Source of the DNA: Agromyces sp. H17E-10
GTDB lineage: Bacteria; Actinomycetota; Actinomycetes; Actinomycetales; Microbacteriaceae
Assembly: GCF_022919715.1 (NCBI RefSeq)
Contig: NZ_CP095042.1
Location: forward strand, 1 to 64,000
Reading direction: 5' to 3'
DNA length: 64,000 nt
Positions 57,515 to 64,000 of the stretch are shown piece by piece (the stretch's first letter is position 1; every line of letters starts with the position of its first letter). The notes below the pieces were generated by a model that was given only the letters and a program-made list of their open reading frames with translations, was not told the DNA's origin and searched no databases. Position numbers and translations under genes: made by a program.

Positions 57515-58254
57515 GATCGATTCCCTTCGTGGACGGGTTGCCCCGTGGTCACTCGCGACCGGGTCGGTCGCGAGCGAGGCTGCGTGGTGCGGGTCGCCCG
57601 CACGCCGGCGGGCACGGCGACCCGCTGGACGATCGCGAAGCACCCGTCGATGACGAGCGCGAGGAGGATGACGAGGATCGAGCCGCCGAGCATCTCGGCG
57701 TAGTCACGCGTCTTGAGGCCCGCGAAGATGAAGCGCCCGAGCCCGAAGTCGGCGATGTACGCGGCGAGCGTCGCCGTCGCGACGATCTGCAGCATGCCCG
57801 ATCGGATGCCGCCGACGATGAGCGGCAGCCCGAGCGGGAGCTCGACGCGGCCGACGACCTGCCGCTCCGCCATGCCGACGGCGCGCGCGGCGTCGATCGT
57901 GCGACGGTCGACCGACTCGAACCCGGCGTACGTCCCCGCGAGCAAGGGCGGGATCGCGAGCACGACGAGCGCGAGGATCGGGGCGGAGAGGCCGATGCCG
58001 AGCCACGTGCCGAAGAGGGTCAGCAAGCCGAGCGTCGGCAGCGCGCGCAGTCCGCCCGACGTCATGATCACGAACTGCTTGCCGCGCCCCGAATGGCCGA
58101 TGAAGGCGCCGAGCGGCAGGGCGATGAGCGCTGTGATCACGAGCACCACGACGGAGATGAGCAGGTGCTGCCCGAGCCGGACGGGGATGCCGCCCGGGCC
58201 CGACCAGTTCGCGGGATCGACGAGCCAGGCGAACGCCTCGACGAACAGGTTCAT
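57511..58254 (-). CDS. osmoprotectant ABC transporter permease (second)
   Basis: 247-residue inner-membrane permease with six helices; the coupling loop is near YAGFESVDRRTIDAARAVGM, followed by ELPLGLPLIVGGIRSGMLQI, as in OpuCB/OpuCD-type BPD_transp_1 proteins. Starts by ATGA overlap with the preceding permease and ends by ATGA overlap with the binding protein. A charged Arg/Thr-rich tail follows the last helix. Confidence 0.92.
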   Translation of the reverse strand: MNLFVEAFAWLVDPANWSGPGGIPVRLGQHLLISVVVLVITALIALPLGAFIGHSGRGKQFVIMTSGGLRALPTLGLLTLFGTWLGIGLSAPILALVVLAIPPLLAGTYAGFESVDRRTIDAARAVGMAERQVVGRVELPLGLPLIVGGIRSGMLQIVATATLAAYIADFGLGRFIFAGLKTRDYAEMLGGSILVILLALVIDGCFAIVQRVAVPAGVRATRTTQPRSRPTRSRVTTGQPVHEGNRS

Positions 58255-58943
58255 GCGACCACGTCCGGTTCGTCGACGAGCACCGATTGCCCTCGGCCGC
58301 TCCCGGCCCCGCCGCGCCGCGTCCACGGAAGCAGCAGCCGCCCGCCGAGCACCGCGAGCGCGTCGAGCACGAGTGCGACGACGATGGTCATGACGATGCC
58401 GGTCACGATCTCGGCCTGGATGCCGCGCTGGAAGCCGTCGGTGAAGAGGCTGCCGAGGCTCTGGACGCCGATCACCGCGCCGACCGTCGCCAGGCTCACC
58501 GTGCTGACGATCACGACGCGCAGGCCCGAGAGCAGCACCGGCCCGGCGAGCGGGAGCTCGACGCCCCAGAATCGGCGCCCGGCCGAGTACCCGAGCGCCG
58601 TGGCCGACTGCCGGATGTCGGGATCGACCGCGTCGAACGCATCCGCCGCGGTGCGCACGATGACGGCGATGCCGTAGAGCGTGAGCGCGATGATCAGATT
58701 GAACGGTGACCGCAGACCGAGCCCGGTGAGCGCGGGAAGCGCGATGAACAGGGCGAGCGACGGAATCGCGTACAGCAACCCGCACAGCGAGAGCAGCACA
58801 CCGCGCGACCACCGGTAGCGGTGCGCCGCCCAGCCGATCGGAACGGAGATCACGAAGCTCAGTATGATCGCGGGCACCGACAAAGCCAGGTGCACGAGCG
58901 TCAGCTCCCAGACCAGGTCGAGGTTCGACCAGAGCCACTTCAC
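58251..58943 (-). CDS. osmoprotectant ABC transporter permease (first)
   Basis: 230 residues with six membrane helices and the coupling segment DAFDAVDPDIRQSATALGYS. It is homologous to the second permease. Start GTG at 58943 overlaps the ATPase stop (GTGA). The two permeases make the heteromeric channel of an OpuC-type importer. Confidence 0.92.
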   Translation of the reverse strand: MKWLWSNLDLVWELTLVHLALSVPAIILSFVISVPIGWAAHRYRWSRGVLLSLCGLLYAIPSLALFIALPALTGLGLRSPFNLIIALTLYGIAVIVRTAADAFDAVDPDIRQSATALGYSAGRRFWGVELPLAGPVLLSGLRVVIVSTVSLATVGAVIGVQSLGSLFTDGFQRGIQAEIVTGIVMTIVVALVLDALAVLGGRLLLPWTRRGGAGSGRGQSVLVDEPDVVA

Positions 58944-59752
58944 GAGGCGAGCACTCCCGCCGCCCGCCCGTCGTCGTCGACGACGACGCGCCGGCCGTCG
59001 ACCTCGGTCACGTGCAGTCGCCGCTTGCCTCGGTCGGCCCCGACGAAGTCGGCGACGAACTCGTCGGCCGGGCGCGCGAGGATCTCGGCGGGCGACGCCG
59101 CCTGCGAGATCCGGCCACCCTGCTGCATGATCACAACCTGGTCGCCGAGCAGGAAGGCCTCGTCGATGTCGTGGGTCACGAACACCACCGTCTTGCCGAG
59201 CTCGCCCTGCAGGCGCAACAGTTCCTGCTGGAGCTCCGACCGCACGATCGGGTCGACCGCGCCGAACGGCTCGTCCATGAGCAGGATGTTCGGGTCGACC
59301 GCGAGGCCCCGCGCGACGCCCACGCGCTGCTGCTGGCCGCCCGACAGCTGGCTCGGGTACTTGTCGGCGAGCGACCGGTCGAGGCCGACGGTGTCGAGGA
59401 GCTCGAGCGCCCTGGCGTGCGCCTCGCGCCTGCGCACGCCGCGCAGGAGCGGCACCGTCGCCACGTTGTCGATGACCTTGCGGTGCGGCAGCAGTCCCGA
59501 GTTCTGCATGACGTAGCCGATGCTGCGGCGGAGCGCGACGGGCTCGACGGTCGCCACGTCCGTGCCGTCGATGAGCACCTGCCCGCCGGTGGGATCGACC
59601 ATGCGGTTGATCATGCGCAGGAGCGTCGTCTTGCCCGACCCCGACGACCCCACGAACACGGTCGTCTTCCGCGGCGGGATGACGATGTCCACCCCCGAGA
59701 CGGCGAGCGTGCCGTCGGGGAAGCGCTTGGACACGCCGCGGAACTCGATCAT
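58940..59752 (-). CDS. osmoprotectant ABC transporter ATP-binding protein
   Basis: 270-residue ATPase (OpuCA/ProV-like). Walker A GSSGSGKTT near 36-44, signature [15 protein letters not shown], Walker B ILLMDEPFGAVDP, switch VTHDIDEAFLL. The C-terminal region (about 210-270) is short and contains only a remnant of a CBS domain, unlike longer OpuCA proteins. First gene of the four-gene operon; a TetR gene lies 95 bp upstream on the same strand. Confidence 0.93.
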   Translation of the reverse strand: MIEFRGVSKRFPDGTLAVSGVDIVIPPRKTTVFVGSSGSGKTTLLRMINRMVDPTGGQVLIDGTDVATVEPVALRRSIGYVMQNSGLLPHRKVIDNVATVPLLRGVRRREAHARALELLDTVGLDRSLADKYPSQLSGGQQQRVGVARGLAVDPNILLMDEPFGAVDPIVRSELQQELLRLQGELGKTVVFVTHDIDEAFLLGDQVVIMQQGGRISQAASPAEILARPADEFVADFVGADRGKRRLHVTEVDGRRVVVDDDGRAAGVLAS

Positions 59753-59847
59753 GCTGGCTCAATCCCGTCGTCGGCGGTCGCTGCGAGGTGCAGCTCCAAG
59801 CCAAACACCGATCGCGCCGCGAGCGCAACGGGTGGCCCCGCGAGTCG

Positions 59848-60510
59848 TCAGGCGGCTGACGACGCCGCGAGCGCGCTGCCGAGGTGCTCGGCGAGGTAGT
59901 CGTGCACGAGCCGCTTCGCCTCCGCGAGGTAGCGCTCGTCGCCGCCGGCCGCGCGCTCGTAGGCGCGGCTGATGAGCGCGTCGCCGATCTCCATCGCGAC
60001 GCCGAGCCGGAACCGCAGCTCGGCCTGGTCGCCCTCGCTGCCGAACTCGGCCTCGATGAGTCGGGCCATGCGATGCGCGAACTCGGGCTCGACATCGCCC
60101 TCGGCGAGTTCGCGCTGCGCGGCGTGCACGACGCTGAACCCGGGCTCCCCCGCGTACATCTTCGCGCTCACGTCGAGCGCGACGTCGACGACGGTCCACC
60201 ACGAGTCGAGCTCGGTGCCGGCCATCTCGTCGGCGACGCGCTCGCGGTAGCGGTGCACCGACCGCTCGCGCAGCGCGTAGAGCACCGCGACGCGGTCGGG
60301 GAAGTAGCGGTAGACGGTTCCGATCGACGCGCCGGCGCGCTCGGCGACCATCTGGGTCGTCAGCCGCTCGAACCCCGATTCGTCGACGATCTCGGCGGCG
60401 GCGTCGAGCAGCGCGTCGAGACGCTGGCTGGAACGACGCTGCGTCGGCTCGGTGCGAACCGAGCGCCTCCGGCTCGGATCGGCCCCGAGGATCAGGTCGA
60501 TGTTCGGCAC
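59848..60510 (-). CDS. TetR family transcriptional regulator
   Basis: 220-residue repressor. The helix-turn-helix is in RLDALLDAAAEIVDESGFER, LTTQMVAERAGASIGTVYRY (about 30-70), with the YFPDRVAVLYALRERS region. The C-terminal ligand-binding domain is helical. GTG at 60510 is preceded by GGAGG at 5 nt. Its target may be the osmoprotectant operon downstream (95-bp gap) or its own promoter region shared with the App1 gene. No operator palindrome is obvious in the interval. Confidence 0.9.
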   Translation of the reverse strand: MPNIDLILGADPSRRRSVRTEPTQRRSSQRLDALLDAAAEIVDESGFERLTTQMVAERAGASIGTVYRYFPDRVAVLYALRERSVHRYRERVADEMAGTELDSWWTVVDVALDVSAKMYAGEPGFSVVHAAQRELAEGDVEPEFAHRMARLIEAEFGSEGDQAELRFRLGVAMEIGDALISRAYERAAGGDERYLAEAKRLVHDYLAEHLGSALAASSAA

Positions 60511-60610
60511 GGAACCTCCTCAGTTGCTCGGTCCACTCTACCGGGCGTCGAACACCCGGCGTGCACCCGTCGTTTCGCGACGTGTCCCCCGTGCATGACA
60601 GACTGAGTGG

Positions 60611-61669
60611 ATGCCGGCGAGCTCCCCCACCCCGCCCGGTTCTCGAGAGCGTCAGGTCCGGCATCGCGCCGCGCGCGTCGAGGACTGGTTCCACGACGTC
60701 CGCTCACGCGGCGCACGTCGTCGTGGGCACGTGCCGACCGTCGTGCCGTACACCGGCTACGGATCGACCGAGTGGGTCCGCGTGTTCTGCCGGGTGCTGC
60801 TGTCGAAGCCCGTCGCCGCCGACGAGAAGTCCAAGCGCCGGCGCAAGCGCGGCGAGCAGGGCATCCGCGGCTGGCGGAGCTTCACGAGCGTGCCGGTGGG
60901 CGACGTCCCGGTACTCATCGAGGTCGGCGGCCAGACGATCGAGGTGCTCGCCGACCGGGGCGGCGTCGTCGACACGACCGTGCCGGTCTCGCTCGCACCC
61001 GGTTGGCACCGTGCGACGCTCAGCACCGAGGGGGCCGAGCCCGTCGAGGCCCCGATCCGCATCGTCGGACCCGACGTCGACTTCGGCATCATCAGCGACG
61101 TCGACGACACGGTCATGGTGACCGCGCTCCCCCGCCCGCTCGTCGCCGCGTGGAACACGTTCGTGCTCGACGAGCACGCCCGCATCCCCACGCCCGGCAT
61201 GGCGGTGCTGTTCGAGCGACTCGCCCGGTCGCATCCCGGATCGCCCGTGATCTACCTGTCGACGGGCGCGTGGAACGTCGCACCGACGCTCACCCGGTTC
61301 CTCTCGCGCAACCTCTTCCCCGCGGGCCCGCTCCTCCTGACCGACTGGGGGCCCACGCACGACCGCTGGTTCCGCAGCGGCCGCGAGCACAAGGAGGAGA
61401 ACCTCCGGCGTCTCGCCGAGGAGTTCCCCAACGTGCGCTGGCTGCTCATCGGCGACGACGGCCAGCACGACGAGGACCTCTACGCCCGGTTCGCGGCGGA
61501 GCATCCCGAGCGCGTCGCCGCGATCGCGATCCGCCGGCTGTCGACGGGCGAGGCCGTGCTCGCGGGCGGTCGCACGAAGGCCGAGGAGCACGGCACCGAC
61601 GTGCCGTGGGTCTCAGCGAGCGACGGGTCGACGATCGCCGACGGGCTCGCCGAGGTCGGCGTCGTCTGA
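60611..61669 (+). CDS. App1-type (DUF2183) phosphatase
   Basis: 352-residue protein with a C-terminal App1 phosphatidate phosphatase-like HAD domain: the catalytic motif is IISDVDDTVMVTAL (DxDxT, near 159-172), then YLSTGAWNVAPTLTRFL and WLLIGDDGQHDEDLYARFA. The N-terminal 150 residues contain a basic KSKRRRKRGEQG segment and a beta-rich domain. No signal peptide is visible, so it may act on the inner face of the membrane. It is convergent with pyrD (25-bp gap). Confidence 0.88.
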   Translation: MPASSPTPPGSRERQVRHRAARVEDWFHDVRSRGARRRGHVPTVVPYTGYGSTEWVRVFCRVLLSKPVAADEKSKRRRKRGEQGIRGWRSFTSVPVGDVPVLIEVGGQTIEVLADRGGVVDTTVPVSLAPGWHRATLSTEGAEPVEAPIRIVGPDVDFGIISDVDDTVMVTALPRPLVAAWNTFVLDEHARIPTPGMAVLFERLARSHPGSPVIYLSTGAWNVAPTLTRFLSRNLFPAGPLLLTDWGPTHDRWFRSGREHKEENLRRLAEEFPNVRWLLIGDDGQHDEDLYARFAAEHPERVAAIAIRRLSTGEAVLAGGRTKAEEHGTDVPWVSASDGSTIADGLAEVGVV

Positions 61670-61694
61670 CGAGCCGTCGACCGCAGCCGGAAGG

Positions 61695-62747
61695 CTACCG
61701 TGCGATCGCGCGATCGCGCGAGCGGCGGAACGACGCGAGCCCGCGGTTGACCTGCCGCGCCCAGAACGGCCCCCGGTAGATGAACGCCGAGTACCCCTGG
61801 ACGAGGTTCGCGCCCGCATCCAGCCTGTCCTGCACGTCGGCCGCGGTCTCGACGCCGCCGACCGAGATCACGCAGAGCGCGTCGGGCACGTTGCGGCGTA
61901 CGAGACGCAGCACCTCGAGCGACCGCTCCGCGAGCGGCGCGCCCGACAGGCCGCCCGCACCGATGGCCTCGACCCGGGATGCGTCCGTGCGGAGTCCCTC
62001 GCGCGAGATCGTCGTGTTGGTCGCGATGATCCCGTCGAGCTTCAGCCGCACGACGAGCTCGCAGATGCGCTCGATCTCGGCGTCGGCGAGATCAGGGGCG
62101 ATCTTCACGAGCAGCGGCGTCGTTCCGCACGCCTCGCGCACCGCCTCGAGGAGCGGTGCGAGGGCGTCGAGCTCCTGCAGGCCGCGGAGACCCGGCGTGT
62201 TCGGCGAGCTCACGTTGACGACGAGATAGTCGGCGTACGGGGCCAGCAGCTTCGCGCTGCGCACGTAGTCGCCCACCGCGTCTTCGACCGCGGTGACCCG
62301 GCTCTTGCCGATGTTGACGCCGAGCACGGGTCGGTGCGTGCGACGCGACAGCCGGGAGAGACGCCCGGCCGCGGCATCCGCCCCGCCGTTGTTGAAGCCC
62401 ATGCGGTTGACGAGCGCGCGATCCTCGACGAGCCGGAACAGCCGCGGCCGTTCGTTGCCGGGCTGCGCGATCGCGGTGATCGTGCCGACCTCGACGTGGC
62501 CGAAGCCCAGGTTTCCGAGGCCGAGCACCGCACGGGCGTCCTTGTCGAAGCCCGCGGCCACACCGAACGGCGACGGGAATCGCAGGCCGAGCGCCTCCAC
62601 GGCGAGCGACGGGTCGGGCGCGGTGAAGCGTTCGACGAGCCGGCCGAAGCCGAGCGTCGGGAGCGCGCGGATCACCCGGAAGGCCAGGTGGTGCGCGTCC
62701 TCGGGGTCGAGCTTCGTCAGGAAGAGGGAGAAGAGGAGTCGATACAT
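61695..62747 (-). CDS. pyrD: dihydroorotate dehydrogenase (quinone), class 2
   Basis: 350-residue membrane-associated flavoenzyme of pyrimidine synthesis that passes electrons to menaquinone. FPSPFGVAAGFDKDARAVLG (about 55-74), VGTITAIAQPGNERPRLFRL, VNVSSPNTPGLRGLQ (catalytic Ser loop), LVKIAPDL, and the final LVQGYSAFIYRGPFW are class 2 signatures. The N-terminal helix anchors it. ATG at 62747; TAGCCT lies 9 nt upstream. Nothing else of the pyr pathway is nearby. Confidence 0.96.
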   Translation of the reverse strand: MYRLLFSLFLTKLDPEDAHHLAFRVIRALPTLGFGRLVERFTAPDPSLAVEALGLRFPSPFGVAAGFDKDARAVLGLGNLGFGHVEVGTITAIAQPGNERPRLFRLVEDRALVNRMGFNNGGADAAAGRLSRLSRRTHRPVLGVNIGKSRVTAVEDAVGDYVRSAKLLAPYADYLVVNVSSPNTPGLRGLQELDALAPLLEAVREACGTTPLLVKIAPDLADAEIERICELVVRLKLDGIIATNTTISREGLRTDASRVEAIGAGGLSGAPLAERSLEVLRLVRRNVPDALCVISVGGVETAADVQDRLDAGANLVQGYSAFIYRGPFWARQVNRGLASFRRSRDRAIAR

Positions 62748-62756
62748 GCCGGACTC

Positions 62757-62762
62757 AGGCTA
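62757..62762 (-). promoter_or_regulatory. -10 box near the pyrD start
   Basis: TAGCCT on the minus strand, 9 nt before the pyrD ATG; implies a leader of about two nucleotides. Confidence 0.35.
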
Positions 62763-62783
62763 CCGGTCGCGCGGCCCGAGCCG

Positions 62784-63257
62784 TCACTCGACGGGCCGTG
62801 CGGGCAGCCGGCCGTGCTCCTCGCGGAGCTGCTCGATCGCCGACTCGAAGTCGTCGAGCGAGTCGAACGCCTGGTAGACGCTCGCGAAGCGCAGGTAGGC
62901 GACCTCGTCGAGCTCGCGCAGCGGCGGCAGGATCGCGAGGCCGATGTCGTTCGCCTCGATCTGCGACGCACCCGTCGAGCGGATGGTCTCCTCGACCTTC
63001 TGCGCGAGCACCGCGAGATCGGAGTCGGTCACCGGGCGCCCCTGGCACGCCTTCTTGACGCCGAGCACGACCTTCTCGCGGCTGAACGGCTCGATGACGC
63101 CCGACCGCTTGATCACGACGAGGCTCGCCGTCTCGGTGGTCGAGAAGCGACGGCCGCACTCGGGGCACTGCCGACGGCGGCGGATCGACAGTCCGTCGTC
63201 GCTCGTGCGGGAGTCGATGACGCGCGAATCGGGATGGCGGCAGAAGGGGCAGTACAT
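62784..63257 (-). CDS. nrdR: transcriptional repressor NrdR
   Basis: 157-residue zinc-ribbon and ATP-cone regulator of ribonucleotide reductase genes. [15 protein letters not shown] and CPECGRRF form the zinc site (Cys3, Cys6, Cys31, Cys34), and the ATP cone follows from [20 protein letters not shown] 63257; TAGGCT lies 9 nt upstream. No nrd genes are present in the window. Confidence 0.97.
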   Translation of the reverse strand: MYCPFCRHPDSRVIDSRTSDDGLSIRRRRQCPECGRRFSTTETASLVVIKRSGVIEPFSREKVVLGVKKACQGRPVTDSDLAVLAQKVEETIRSTGASQIEANDIGLAILPPLRELDEVAYLRFASVYQAFDSLDDFESAIEQLREEHGRLPARPVE

Positions 63258-63266
63258 GGTGTCCCC

Positions 63267-63272
63267 AGCCTA
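63267..63272 (-). promoter_or_regulatory. -10 box near the nrdR start
   Basis: TAGGCT on the minus strand, 9 nt before the nrdR ATG, in the 32-bp gap after hisD. Confidence 0.35.
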
Positions 63273-63289
63273 GCGGCGCGCGGGCGTCG

Positions 63290-64000
63290 TCACTCCGCGC
63301 GGAACCGTGCAGTCACGGCCTCGCCGTGCGCCGGCAGGTCCTCCTCGTTCGAGAGCGCCGCGATCACCGGGGCGACCTCGCGCAGCGCCTGCTCGTCGTA
63401 CCGGACGACCTGCTGCGGGCGCAGGAAGGTCGCCGCCGAGAGGCCGGCGGCGAACCGCGCCTGCCCGCCGGTGGGCAGCACGTGGTTCGATCCGGCCGCG
63501 TAGTCGCCGAGGCTCACGGGCGAGTACGGACCGACGAAGATCGCACCCGCGTTCTCGACGCGCGCGAGCACCGCGTCGACGTCACGAACCTGGATCTCGA
63601 GGTGCTCGGGGCCGAACGCGTTCGCGAACGCGGCGGCCTGCTCGAGGTCGTCGACGTGCACGAGGGCCGATTGGGCGCCGCTCAGGGCCTGGTGGATGCG
63701 GTCGCCGTGCTTCGTCGCCGTCGACCGCGTCGCGAGGCGCTCGAGCACGCGCTCGGCGAATTCGGGCGAGTCGGTCACGAGCACGGCGGCGGCGAGCTCG
63801 TCGTGCTCGGCCTGGCTGATCAGGTCGGCGGCGACGAAATCGGCGTCGGCCGCGGCGTCGGCGATGACGAGGATGTCGGTCGGCCCCGCCTCCGCGTCGA
63901 TGCCGGTGACCCCCTGCACGACGCGCTTGGCCGCCGCGACGTACACGTTGCCCGGACCCGTGACGAGTTGCACCGGCTCGAGCCCGAGACCGGGCACGCC
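63290..64000 (-). CDS. hisD: histidinol dehydrogenase, C-terminal part (cut by window edge)
   Basis: Last enzyme of histidine synthesis, converting histidinol to histidine with NAD and zinc. The visible 236 residues include [39 protein letters not shown] (substrate/NAD region), [30 protein letters not shown] and [20 protein letters not shown], the last with the zinc ligand region. The gene starts beyond 64000, so its N-terminus is outside the window. nrdR and pyrD follow on the same strand. Confidence 0.96.
   Translation of the reverse strand, partial: GVPGLGLEPVQLVTGPGNVYVAAAKRVVQGVTGIDAEAGPTDILVIADAAADADFVAADLISQAEHDELAAAVLVTDSPEFAERVLERLATRSTATKHGDRIHQALSGAQSALVHVDDLEQAAAFANAFGPEHLEIQVRDVDAVLARVENAGAIFVGPYSPVSLGDYAAGSNHVLPTGGQARFAAGLSAATFLRPQQVVRYDEQALREVAPVIAALSNEEDLPAHGEAVTARFRAE

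Overview
The window is a high-GC (roughly 70% by eye) actinobacterial chromosome segment with no rRNA, tRNA, insertion sequence, prophage or CRISPR array that I can see. The cobalt-free housekeeping set (hrcA-dnaJ-rsmE-HIT-phoH-ybeY-corC-era, recO-uppS, comEA-comEC-holA), the cydABDC oxidase/exporter block, many 4-base start/stop overlaps and apparent leaderless starts fit the family Microbacteriaceae (an Agromyces-like genus is my best guess; this is inference from gene content and style, not from a database match). Coding density is very high and nearly all genes are ordinary core or near-core genes, so the novelty lies mainly in regulatory sequence, repeats and a few less familiar gene pairs.

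Layout. 1-5.1 kb: start of dusB; a YbaK-type editing protein; a DsbA-like oxidoreductase coupled to a 42-residue ORF; a Tat-exported class A beta-lactamase divergent from a LysR regulator, followed by a second, frameshifted beta-lactamase-like gene; a small P-loop protein. 5.1-14.7 kb: PadR regulator with operator, UbiB/AarF-type kinase, a SWIM zinc-finger gene coupled to a 1094-residue partner, uppS-recO, a TRIC-type membrane protein. 14.8-21 kb: leuA with a leucine-codon leader peptide, an FtsX-type ABC exporter, and a NarL-type two-component system. 21-29.2 kb: the long leftward hrcA-to-era block under a CIRCE element, plus two DUF4870 membrane proteins. 29.2-33 kb: hemW, DUF1990, lepA. 33-37.4 kb: a second two-component system coupled to an alpha/beta hydrolase, then a guanine deaminase. 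37.6-43.4 kb: rpsT, a three-copy palindromic repeat array, holA, comEC, comEA, a DUF3626 gene. 43.5-48.5 kb: VOC-MarR pair with a palindromic operator, leuS, pabB. 48.5-56.6 kb: cydABDC divergent from a BlaI/M56 pair, then DedA. 56.6-64 kb: an OpuC-type osmoprotectant importer with a TetR regulator, an App1 phosphatase, pyrD, nrdR and the 3' part of hisD.

How the parts work together. The hrcA block links heat-shock control (HrcA/CIRCE) to DnaJ and to ribosome maturation genes (rsmE, ybeY, era, phoH). The cyd block makes cytochrome bd oxidase and its CydDC exporter, and sits back to back with a BlaI-type repressor and its M56 membrane protease, with two copies of a palindrome between them that overlap putative promoters of both sides. 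Reading starts against upstream sequence shows a recurrent arrangement, TANNNT followed 6-7 nt later by the start codon, at ten genes, and a 12-base word ending 3-4 nt before the starts of dusB, recO and lepA; both imply leaderless or near-leaderless transcripts. The clearest anomalies are the one-base deletion in the second beta-lactamase-like gene, the palindromic repeat array downstream of rpsT, and the abundance of the 9-base word GGATGCCTC.
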